This document shows, one piece after another, positions 24,028 through 33,000 of a stretch of 60,287 nucleotides of DNA (its first letter is position 1; every line of letters begins with the position of its first letter). This stretch comes from Ornithomonoglobus_A sp045649025. GTDB taxonomy: Bacteria; Bacillota; Clostridia; UBA1381. A program made the position numbers and the translations under genes. The stretch covers positions 1 to 60,287 of the forward strand of contig JAZRPB010000033.1 of NCBI GenBank assembly GCA_045649025.1, in the 5' to 3' direction. The notes beneath the pieces are model-generated. The model saw only the letters and a list, made by a program, of their open reading frames with translations, ran no database searches and had not been told where the DNA came from.

Positions 24028-24837
24028 ATGCCTATATTACAGATAAGAGACGAAGACGGCAAATTTATACCGATACCCGCAATAAAAGGAGATAAAGGCA
24101 AGAGTGCCTATGAGCAAGCCAAAGAGGGCGGTTATAAGGGGACAGAGGAAGAGTTTATTGCTATACTGAACGGTTTGACATTCCCGGAAGATACCGAACA
24201 TAGAAATAATTTCGATAATCCGCACAAGGTAACGGCAAGTCAGGTGAATGCACTGTCGCTTACAGGAGGTACGCTAACGGGCAAGAATGTGTATTTTGAT
24301 AACGGTAATGCGAGAATAACAGGCACACAGTACTATATACAGTTAGATGTGTTTGACTCTCCAAAAGACAATGCAAACCAAAGGAAACTCGTATTGGCTG
24401 GAAAAAATACTACCGATTTAAAAGATGCGGTAGCTCTAACAATATTAGAAAACGGCGAAGAACGCACTTATGCTATTTATGGTGAGCACAATGTAGAAGA
24501 ACTTAATATTCCAAAAATCATAACAGGCACTTACACAGGTGACGACACTGCAAGTAAATTTATTAATTTAGGAGTTACACCAACCGCAGTTTTGGTTATG
24601 CGAAATGGGTATGAGGTGTATCTTATTGATGGCTTACGTATTATTCATTGTGGGGGGTTAGCTATGAGTACTCGTGCTGTCACTACTTCTTCTTCTGAAA
24701 AACTTGTATTACGTATTGATGATAATGGTTTTTGGGTTTGTAATGACGAGACTAATGAGTATCAAAAAGTCCTCACAAATATGAAAAGCTGCTACACTTA
24801 CATTGCTATTTGTGACGCCATTGTAAAAAATAAATAA
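24028..24837 (+). CDS. Second tail fibre protein
   Basis: This 269-residue protein shows modules common in short fibres: a GDKGKSAYEQAKEGGYKGTE segment, a DNPHKVTASQV motif and LTGGTLTG repeats, followed by a beta-rich C-terminal domain that is probably the binding tip. It lies after the lysis pair, separated from the larger fibre gene. The target receptor is unknown. Confidence 0.8.
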   Translation: MPILQIRDEDGKFIPIPAIKGDKGKSAYEQAKEGGYKGTEEEFIAILNGLTFPEDTEHRNNFDNPHKVTASQVNALSLTGGTLTGKNVYFDNGNARITGTQYYIQLDVFDSPKDNANQRKLVLAGKNTTDLKDAVALTILENGEERTYAIYGEHNVEELNIPKIITGTYTGDDTASKFINLGVTPTAVLVMRNGYEVYLIDGLRIIHCGGLAMSTRAVTTSSSEKLVLRIDDNGFWVCNDETNEYQKVLTNMKSCYTYIAICDAIVKNK

Positions 24838-24852
24838 AGGGGGTATAAATAA

Positions 24853-25137
24853 ATGATTATATTTGAAGATAAAGGTTTTCAAACACACTCACTCTATCCT
24901 AATACGGATTGGACGGATAACGCAAACTATGTTGTTGATGATAATTCAGAACTTGCAAAGAAAATCATACAGTTATATCCCAATTATGACTTTGTAACAG
25001 ACGAGCAGGGCAATTTAATTGATGTTGTTCAGGTTGAATGTGAAAAAAACAAAGAAATAGAACAACCACCAACGGAAATTGAGCAATTAAGGGCAGATAT
25101 AGACTATATTGCAATTATGACGGGGGTGGAATTATAA
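24853..25137 (+). CDS. Fibre-associated small protein
   Basis: This 94-residue protein has a C-terminal helix (IEQLRADIDYIAIMTG) like tail-fibre assembly or XkdW-type proteins. It directly follows the short fibre gene and may act as its chaperone. The ribosome-binding site is AAAGGGGG, and its stop abuts the next ATG. Confidence 0.68.
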   Translation: MIIFEDKGFQTHSLYPNTDWTDNANYVVDDNSELAKKIIQLYPNYDFVTDEQGNLIDVVQVECEKNKEIEQPPTEIEQLRADIDYIAIMTGVEL

Positions 25138-25275
25138 ATGACAGTATATGAAAAGGCAATAAAAAACTATCCTCGTTTATGGTCGGCTAAACGTATAGAA
25201 GCTCTTTATAAAGCAGGTAAACTGACAGAGGAAGAATATACAAGCATAGTGGGGGTGGTAAGTGATGACAACTGA
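25138..25275 (+). CDS. XkdX-like small phage protein
   Basis: This 45-residue protein (MTVYEKAIKNYPRLWSAKRI ... LTEEEYTSIVGVV) follows the XkdX pattern: a YP-x-W core then K-x-LTEEEY. It overlaps the XhlA-like gene by 11 nt. Function unknown. Confidence 0.78.
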   Translation: MTVYEKAIKNYPRLWSAKRIEALYKAGKLTEEEYTSIVGVVSDDN

Positions 25276-25570
25276 AGAAATTGCAGTAAAGTTTGAAAAC
25301 CACGAACACGAAATTAAAAGTCTAAAGCATCGAATGGCAAGGTGTGAAGAACAACAGGCAACACTCCATAAGATTGCGAGTTCCGTTGATGTTCTTGCTG
25401 TAAATATGAAGCATATGGCAAACGAACAAAAGAGCCAACGCGAACATATTGAGAAGCTTGAAAAAGAGCCTGTGGAAGATTTTAAGCATTATAAACGTCT
25501 TGTTATAGGTTGCATAATTACAACGATATTAGGTACAGTATTTGGGGCTGTGTTGGCCACAATTCTGTGA
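25265..25570 (+). CDS. XhlA-like holin-associated protein
   Basis: This 102-residue protein has a long coiled coil (about 5-70) and one C-terminal membrane segment (about 80-101), the layout of XhlA/hemolysin-XhlA proteins that work with holins. I chose ATG 25265 over the GTG immediately before it, because GGGGGTGG is correctly spaced. Together with the 60-residue holin it gives the phage two lysis membrane proteins. Confidence 0.82.
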   Translation: MTTEEIAVKFENHEHEIKSLKHRMARCEEQQATLHKIASSVDVLAVNMKHMANEQKSQREHIEKLEKEPVEDFKHYKRLVIGCIITTILGTVFGAVLATIL

Positions 25571-25588
25571 AAATAGGGGGGATAAAAA

Positions 25589-26002
25589 ATGACTCCAAAC
25601 AAAGCTATAGAGATTATTGATAAATTAAAGCCTAATTCATACAGTGAAGAGGATAAATTAAGATGGATAAATGAATTGGACGGCTTGGTTAAAAGGTTAG
25701 TATTTGAATGGGATGAAAAATACATACAAGAGTTGGAAACACAGCATAAGAGTGGAGAGCTCACAGAAGAAAAATACAAAGAACTGATGGATAAAATGAA
25801 GCAGTATGTTTACCCAGATGATATGGACAAAGAGCTTTTAATTCAGGCTCCGTTTGATGATGTATACACCTTATTCCTTGAAGCCAAGATAGATTATTAC
25901 AACCGAGAGTTTGCGTATTATAACAACTCTGCAAGTATGTTTGAGGCACAATTTAGCGAATATAAGAAAGATTACATCAGAAAGCATATGGCAAGGGGGT
26001 GA
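25589..26002 (+). CDS. Head-tail region phage protein, unknown
   Basis: This 137-residue protein is almost wholly helical and acidic, with FDDVYTLFLEAKIDYYNREF in the C-terminal half. It precedes the large tail-tube/knob-type protein. Proteins here in short-tailed phages often act as head-tail adaptors, but no specific family is recognised. Confidence 0.7.
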   Translation: MTPNKAIEIIDKLKPNSYSEEDKLRWINELDGLVKRLVFEWDEKYIQELETQHKSGELTEEKYKELMDKMKQYVYPDDMDKELLIQAPFDDVYTLFLEAKIDYYNREFAYYNNSASMFEAQFSEYKKDYIRKHMARG

Positions 26003-26006
26003 GCGT

Positions 26007-28034
26007 GTGTTACCTTATCTTACAGAGGTGCAAAACCCATCTAAAAAATATACTGTATCGTTCAGAGGGATTAACTACGGAGAGGGAACACAAGACGGTG
26101 AGTTTGCTCAAACATATAATCTTTCTACTGACAAATATCCGTGTATTACACAAAGAGCTGCAAGGATAGAGGCGGGGAAATATATTAAACCGACAACATT
26201 ACATTCCAAAGGCAAGCTACTTGTTATAGATGAGCGATTTGACGAGAATGGAGAACCGACAGGCTTTGCCGATGTGTATTATGGCGATAACCCCGAGCCT
26301 ATTGGTGAGGTTACATCGGGAAAGAAGCAGACGGCAACAATCGGAAACTACATTGTCATCTTCCCCGACAAGAAGTATTACAAAGTGCCTACTAAAGATG
26401 ATGAAGATGGTGAATTTGGAAGTATGGAAGAAATCTATACAAAATCAGGATTTAAATTTACGTCGTCAACAATATCTTTGAAAAAAGAGTTTGAGTGTTC
26501 GGGGATTGACTTTACTACTTCCACAATAACAATGATAATGGAGTATAAGGCATCTGGACTTTCCTTTTTGCTTAACAGAATAACAAAAAAAGGAGCTAAT
26601 TTTCCGTTTATGGCAGGCGAAGAAGTAACTATAAGCGGATGTACGCATACAGCAAACAACACAGTTGCAACTATAGCAACGGCAACAGCTAATGAATTGA
26701 CTTTTAATAGCTACCCTAAAACCAGCGGCATGACAGAGGACGGAGAAGTAACTATAAGCCGAAGGATGAAATTTAGTTATAAAGCAGGTGATGTAATAAC
26801 AATATCAGGATGCTCAAAAAGTGAGAACAACAAGGAGAATATTGTTATTAGAGAAGCAACTGATAATAAATTAATCTTTGACGATGATACATTTGTTGAA
26901 GCTACGGAGAACGGCAAAATAACGATTACACGAAACAACGGTCTTTTTCCTTTTAGAGAGGGCGATGCAGTAACTATAACAGGATGTTCGGAAAACGGTA
27001 ACAATAAGGAAGCGGAAATCATTATACGAGGCGTTACGGATAGCGTGTTAACATTTGATGACAACGCATTTTCCGAAGCAACAGAAGTTGGAGAGGTAAC
27101 AATAAAGAGAAGTGTGCCTGACCTTGACTTTATTTGTGAAAGTAATTACAGACTATGGGGTACACACGGAAACACAATATATTCAAGTAAGTTTTCTGAT
27201 CCATTTAATTTTATGGTATTTGATGGACTTGCTAATGACAGTTATTCCATTGATGTTGGTAGTGAGGGTGAATTTACAGGCTGCATTCCTTATTCATCGC
27301 ACATTTGTTTCTTTAAAGAGAACACATTGCATAAGCTATATGGCACGAAGCCGAGCAACTTCCAAATTACCACTGTTAATGTGTATGGAGTACAGAGCGG
27401 CAGTGAAAAGAGCATGCAAATTGTAAACGAACAGCTTTTATATAAGGGTGTTGGTGGAGTGTATGCTTATACAGGCGGTGTGCCGGAGCTTATAAGTGAG
27501 AAGTTTGGCAACAATCGGTATTCTGATGCGGTGGCTTGTTGTGATGGTGAAAAGTACTACATATCAATGAAGCAAGGCGATACCTGGAATATGTTTACCT
27601 ATGATGTGATGAAGAATATATGGCTTCGCGAGGATGACACAAATGCAGTTGATATGACATTCTATGACGGAAAAGTATATTACCTTGATGCAAGGGGCGG
27701 GCTGTATTACATCGACAAAACGGCAGACCGCAGCGACATTGAGTGGAGTGCAACATTTTGCACTATGCACGAAACAGTAAACGAGCGTAAGGGATATTCT
27801 AAATTCCACTTGCGTATGGACCTATCTGCAGGGGCGTGGCTTGCAGTAGATATAAAGACCGACAACGACCTGCAATGGAAACAAGTGCACACAACACATA
27901 ATGAAAAGGCAAAGACAATAAGTATACCAATAATGCCTACGAGATGCGACAGCATAGATATACGTCTTCGTGGTAAAGGGGAATGCACGATAAAAACATT
28001 TATTAGAGAATTTACAGTTGGGAGTGATGTTTAA
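26007..28034 (+). CDS. Tail hub/knob-type structural protein with three internal repeats
   Basis: This 675-residue protein is beta-rich and resembles tail-tube or stabiliser proteins of short-tailed phages. The GTG start at 26007 follows AAGGGGGTGA; the frame opens 96 nt earlier but inside the previous gene. About 200-370 hold three tandem repeats of about 54 residues (F-x-AGD-x-ITISGCS ... LTFDD ... GEVTI-x-R), like small immunoglobulin-type domains. The C-terminal part (RLWGTHGNTIYSSKFSDPFNF) matches the propeller-like body seen in phage stopper/tail proteins. It overlaps the next start by one base (TAATG). Confidence 0.75.
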   Translation: MLPYLTEVQNPSKKYTVSFRGINYGEGTQDGEFAQTYNLSTDKYPCITQRAARIEAGKYIKPTTLHSKGKLLVIDERFDENGEPTGFADVYYGDNPEPIGEVTSGKKQTATIGNYIVIFPDKKYYKVPTKDDEDGEFGSMEEIYTKSGFKFTSSTISLKKEFECSGIDFTTSTITMIMEYKASGLSFLLNRITKKGANFPFMAGEEVTISGCTHTANNTVATIATATANELTFNSYPKTSGMTEDGEVTISRRMKFSYKAGDVITISGCSKSENNKENIVIREATDNKLIFDDDTFVEATENGKITITRNNGLFPFREGDAVTITGCSENGNNKEAEIIIRGVTDSVLTFDDNAFSEATEVGEVTIKRSVPDLDFICESNYRLWGTHGNTIYSSKFSDPFNFMVFDGLANDSYSIDVGSEGEFTGCIPYSSHICFFKENTLHKLYGTKPSNFQITTVNVYGVQSGSEKSMQIVNEQLLYKGVGGVYAYTGGVPELISEKFGNNRYSDAVACCDGEKYYISMKQGDTWNMFTYDVMKNIWLREDDTNAVDMTFYDGKVYYLDARGGLYYIDKTADRSDIEWSATFCTMHETVNERKGYSKFHLRMDLSAGAWLAVDIKTDNDLQWKQVHTTHNEKAKTISIPIMPTRCDSIDIRLRGKGECTIKTFIREFTVGSDV

Positions 28035-28411
28035 TGCCTGTGTTTACACAATCGTTGCAAAAAATTGATGCGACAAATCCACAGGACGCCATAAAGAAAA
28101 TGGCTAACCATATAAAGTATCTACAAGAGCAGTTAGAATATACTTTGTTAAATCTTGATAGCCGTAATATAACGGAAATTGATACGGACAAGACTACTAT
28201 TACAGATTCGTCGGGAAGTACAAGTATAGGCTCGTTTGTTTATTTAACAGGTGCAAATGGCGAAAGCTTTACGGCAGGGAAAAATCCTTCGGGAAAATTT
28301 GAATTTACTGTTAAGGGGAAAGACGGAAAACAAACTTTATATCTAAACAGTTCGGGAGAACTAATTATAACAGAACATACAAACCTCACCATTGATGGTG
28401 GGACTTGGTAA
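28034..28411 (+). CDS. Small tail structural protein, unknown
   Basis: This 125-residue protein has a helical N-terminus (DAIKKMANHIKYLQEQLEYTLLNLD) followed by a beta-rich C-terminus. It overlaps the previous stop by one base. Position suggests a tail-tip or needle component. Confidence 0.68.
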   Translation: MPVFTQSLQKIDATNPQDAIKKMANHIKYLQEQLEYTLLNLDSRNITEIDTDKTTITDSSGSTSIGSFVYLTGANGESFTAGKNPSGKFEFTVKGKDGKQTLYLNSSGELIITEHTNLTIDGGTW

Positions 28412-28426
28412 AGGGGGAATATATAA

Positions 28427-29668
28427 ATGGCATATGTAATAGGCTCAGATGAAGGTAAAAGAATAGCAAACGCTATGAAAGCGGGTGAGAGTTGGACAAA
28501 TCCAGCAGATGGGTCGAAATGGTCTAAACAAGCTGACGGCTCTGTATCGGTAAAAACAAGTAAGGGTGAAACATTTAACAATGCTTACACACCTACATCA
28601 AACGTACCTAATGTTACAGGGAACGGTACAGTTAGATATAGTGGAAGCTCGTATGGTGGTGGAAGCTCCGGCGGCGGTGGTAATTCGCAGTATACACAGG
28701 GCAATTATTCAATCGGTTCGGACTACGGAAAACAAAAAGCGGAAGAAATGGGTATTGGTACTGAATGGATAGCAACAGACGGCTCAAGATGGGTAAAGGA
28801 GAATGATGGAACAATCACGGTGTATCACGGTGGTACACAGACTAACAAAGCGTGGACTCCAAGCTACTACGAACCTCTACAAACGTCTAAAGACCATTTA
28901 GAAAATTATTATCAAGAAAATCCGCAACCAACCGCCCCACAAAGAGACCCAAGAATAGATGCTTTGCTTAATCAGATACTTAATCGTGACGACTTTTCCT
29001 ACGATGTAATGAACGACCCATTGTATCAGCAGTATGCACAGATGTATCAGCGTGAGAGCGACAGAGCTATGAGAAACACGATGGCAGAAGCGGCGGCAAG
29101 TGCTGGTGGTATGAACACATATGCAATGACGGCAGCAATGCAAGCTAACAACTATTACAATTCACAGCTTAATGATAAGATACCTGAGCTTTGTCAGCTT
29201 GCATATAATATGTATCTTAACGACAAGGAAAGTCAGGTACAGGATTTGGGTATTCTTCAAAATATGGACAATACACAGTACAACAGATACCGAGATACCA
29301 TGAATGATTGGTATAATGATAAAAACTTTGCTTATGGTGTATATCAGGATGCAGTACAGCAGGGTAATTGGCAGACACAGTTTAATTATAATTCTAATTG
29401 GGATAAAATAAAGTGGGATTATCAATTAGGAAGAGACCAGATATACGATAATCGTTACGATTCCGAAACATCGTATGAAAAAGATATTTACAACAAAGAC
29501 ACGGCCAATGCACGAGTAGAAGCAATGATTGAAGATGGTGAAATGCCAAGTGATGAATTGATTGCACAAACGGAATGGGATAAAGCAGATGTATTGAAAC
29601 GTGTTAATGCAAAAAGAAGAGAAAAGGGACTTTTGCCCATAAGTAATGCATCAGGTGGATATACCTGA
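28427..29668 (+). CDS. Internal virion-type protein, N-terminal part before an in-frame TGA
   Basis: This 413-residue protein begins with two tandem repeats of about 50 residues (IGSDEGKR...NNAYTP and IGSDYGKQ...NKAWTP), then a Gly-rich linker and a long helical region rich in Asn, Gln, Tyr and Asp, which looks like an ejection or inner-capsid protein. The frame stops at TGA (29666-29668) and then stays open for 108 more codons (29669-29995). The product is therefore either truncated or extended by readthrough to 522 residues. Ribosome-binding site: AAAGGGGG. Confidence 0.75.
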   Translation: MAYVIGSDEGKRIANAMKAGESWTNPADGSKWSKQADGSVSVKTSKGETFNNAYTPTSNVPNVTGNGTVRYSGSSYGGGSSGGGGNSQYTQGNYSIGSDYGKQKAEEMGIGTEWIATDGSRWVKENDGTITVYHGGTQTNKAWTPSYYEPLQTSKDHLENYYQENPQPTAPQRDPRIDALLNQILNRDDFSYDVMNDPLYQQYAQMYQRESDRAMRNTMAEAAASAGGMNTYAMTAAMQANNYYNSQLNDKIPELCQLAYNMYLNDKESQVQDLGILQNMDNTQYNRYRDTMNDWYNDKNFAYGVYQDAVQQGNWQTQFNYNSNWDKIKWDYQLGRDQIYDNRYDSETSYEKDIYNKDTANARVEAMIEDGEMPSDELIAQTEWDKADVLKRVNAKRREKGLLPISNASGGYT

Positions 29669-29995
29669 AGTGCAGGTGTAAGTGGTAGTGGAGTGAGCAG
29701 TGGCAGCGGTGGAAGCAGTAAGGGTGGCAGTAGCAAGAGTGGTGGAAGTAGTAAGAGCAGTGGCAGTAGTGGTGGCAGCTATAAGAACAGTGGTAGCTAC
29801 ACATATACACCGATAGAACCTGAGCCAAAGGATATGTCTGATTATAAAGTTACTAACTCAAACAGTAACAGTTGGGTATATGTTAATGGTTATGGCCGTC
29901 TATCATATCAAGAGCTTGAAAATATGGTAAACAAAGGAACGGTCAAAGAAATTATAAATGACAAAAACAAAAAAATTACATATAAAAAAGCGTAA
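29669..29995 (+). pseudogene. C-terminal part of the preceding gene, separated by one TGA
   Basis: These codons are in the same frame as the gene ending at 29668. They encode a Ser/Gly/Lys repeat linker and a compact C-terminal domain (YKVTNSNSNSWVYVNGYGRL ... TVKEIINDKNKKITYKK). The only local start (GTG 29693) has no ribosome-binding site and would begin inside the linker. It is best read as the tail of the upstream protein, cut off by a nonsense mutation or reached by UGA readthrough. Confidence 0.65.
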
Positions 29996-30007
29996 GGAGG
30001 TTGTAAT

Positions 30008-33000
30008 ATGGCGAGTATTTTTTTAAAACGCAGGGCTGAAGAACGAGCAAAAATTATTGACAAAGAATATGGCAAAGGAACATACGGAAGCACAACCGAC
30101 CTTAACAAAAAAAGGGAAGTAACAAAAATAACTAACTCTAAAAAAAGCCAATCAAGTGGAACAACTAAAAAAAATACTGAAAAAGTAGAAGAGAAAGTTA
30201 GAAAACCGCAAGGCTCGTCATTTATTGAATTGGCAAATAGAGCGATGGCAGAAGAGCGTAAAAAATATGAGAGCAGGACTACTTATGGTTCTGCTCCCAA
30301 GTCTTCGTATAAAGGCAACACCCAGAGCCCAAGAGATTATTCGAGCACAGTAAAATATCTGGAAGCCAAAGGTGTACGAGGTGCATCTGGAATAATGACA
30401 GAGAACGAGTGGCGAAGAAGAAAAGGGGCGAGTACAAATACATATCAAGATTATCTTGATGGCGTGATTAACAAGTACGGCAAGGGTAATATAGACCTAA
30501 CAGACAGACCTGTATATAAAAATCCAGATGGAACAATATCTACAGTTGCCAGCCATATAATTGGAGCTGACAACAAGTATTTTGTGTTACCCTCTATCGT
30601 AAGAGACAAAAACGGAAATGTAAAAAAGTTTGAAGCAAGTGATGATGTTTATAAACACTTTAAAAACACAGGCGAGTACCTTGGCATTTTCGACACTCAA
30701 GAGGAAGCGGTTGAATATGCACAAAACTTATATATAGAGCAACAAGCGTATTATCTTAATAATAAAAAATCGTCAGCGAATTCATATAAAGACGTCAAAG
30801 AAATTGTTGAACTAATTAAAAAAATAGAAGATGCAAAAAGCAGAACAACTGATGATTATTTCAATAAACGTCGAGAAGAAGAAATTGCCCGACTTAAAAA
30901 CGCACCACAGGCAGATAATATTGCGTATTGGGAAACAGAGGACGCAAAAAAAGAAGTTAAAGAGCTTACAAAACAGCTGAATAGGTATATAGATGGTGCA
31001 AGAGAAGCAAATTTTTACGATTCAACCATAGGTGCCTTCAAAAGAAGTTATTATAATATGAAATATGGCAAGGAAGCCTATGAAGAAAAGCAGGGACGAG
31101 AAAACGAAGCAGATAAATACAAAGAATTGTTAGCTTCTGACGAATTCAACACTTATACAGACAATAAGGCATTACAAACGCTACAATTTATTGGTGATTG
31201 GTTTGGACAACAACTGCACATAGCATCAGACCCAAGAACAGCAGCAAGTGTAGCGACAGCCGGCACTATGGCGTGGGGGGCAGGACAATTGGTACCGCTT
31301 CCGGAAGAAGTACTTACTGTTCCTGGTGCAATGTATACCGGCTATAAAGCATCGGCGGCAATAAACACATATGAAGCAAGTGCGGGCCATACTTACGAAA
31401 CATTAAAAAGTCTTGGTGTTTCTGATGAAGTGGCGAGCATTGCGGCGGATGGCGTTGGTTTTGGTGTAGGTATGCTTGAAGCTATACAGTTAGATGAATT
31501 GGTGGATGCGTATGTTTTAGGTGCAACTAATGGTGCGTCAGATAATGTTTTAAAAATCATTGGTGCTGAAATCCTAAAGAGGGCTAAAAATACTACTTTT
31601 GAAACAACAGAAGAAGTGTTACAGGAAATAGTAACAATAGCGGGGGAAGATGTTGCTTACAAAGTTGATAAAGGAGAACACTTATATACAACTGATGAAG
31701 TTAAAGAGCGTTTGGGCGAAACTGCGGCAACTTCTTTTATGGGATTTGGAGCTATGAATGTTCCTGCGGTGGCTTTCAATACAACAAGAGCTGTTAGAAA
31801 CGATTATGTTGAAGGGAAAATAGCAAATTTAGGTAAGCAATCAAGGGATGAAGTACAATATCAGATAGATAAAGGGTTAAAACAGACAGAGGGTACAACA
31901 GCACAAAAACTTGCTACAGAATTAAAAGACAAAGAATACATAAGCGACAAAGAGCTTGGTAACCTTGTTTTAGCAAATGAATTTGCATTCAAGGAAACAA
32001 TGGAATTAGATTTTGCAAGAGACCCTGAACTATTAAAATCGTTGATAAATGAAGCTAAAGAAGTTGGGGGGAAATCTAAAAACCTTGCTAATAAGGTAGA
32101 AAAAAAGCTTAACACAGGTAATGAAGTGAGTGTTGAAGATGTTAAAAAGCTTATTACAGCTAATGAAGTCTATATCGCAAATGAAAACAAAATCAAAAAT
32201 ACAACAAATAATACAACAACTTTAGAAAAGCAAGTAAGAGAGAAAACAGGCTATGGCAACTATGGTGTAAGAGAGTTTTCTAACTTATTGGAAAATTCAG
32301 AGGATGGCGATTTTGATTTACTGTATAAAAATTTCAACACAGCGTATGAGATGGGTTTGAAAAATCCTGATTATAATGCAGAAAGTATAACTAATGACAC
32401 AATACAAAGGACAGCTTTTAACGCAGGCAAGTTAGATTATCTCGACAAGATTAAAAACAAACAGATACAAGCAAAAAATAATGTTGTTTGGGGGAAAGAG
32501 AGTGGATTTAATTCAAACAATGCTCCATCAGATGTGAAGAAATGGGAAATTGAAGCCACAGATACCATTGCGAAAATGCTACAAGTGAAAGCAGGATGGG
32601 CAGAACAATTAAAAGGTAATGCCGAGATTGAAAACAATCAGGGTATTATTACTTTCAACAGAGATTTTGAAAGATACATAGGTGAAGGCAAGGACAGACG
32701 TAAGGTTGGTTTTGTATATCACGCTGCTCACGAGATGGGTATTCACAGAGTTATAGAGCTTGCACCAAAAGAGGGTATGGCTTTTGTGAGAGAGCTATAT
32801 TCGTATATGACAGATGGTATGCCTACAAACATTTCAACGCCTATACAAAGACAGCGAGCTTCATATAAGGCACAAGGTGTAGAGCTTGATGCTATATCAG
32901 CAATGGAAGAATTGAGTGCGTATAATATCCTTGAACTTTACAACAACAATGAGCAAAAGTATGCAGAAGCTATGCGGAAGATTGCAGAGGGTAACAACCA

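Noticed and set aside
29690..29790. CRISPR-like or tandem DNA repeat
   Set aside because: The short AGTGGTGGC-type repeats are codons for a Ser/Gly linker and lack regular spacers; no CRISPR array or cas gene is present in the window.
29693..29995. Independent small gene starting at GTG 29693
   Set aside because: There is no ribosome-binding site, it would start within a low-complexity linker, and its frame is continuous with the upstream gene except for one TGA.
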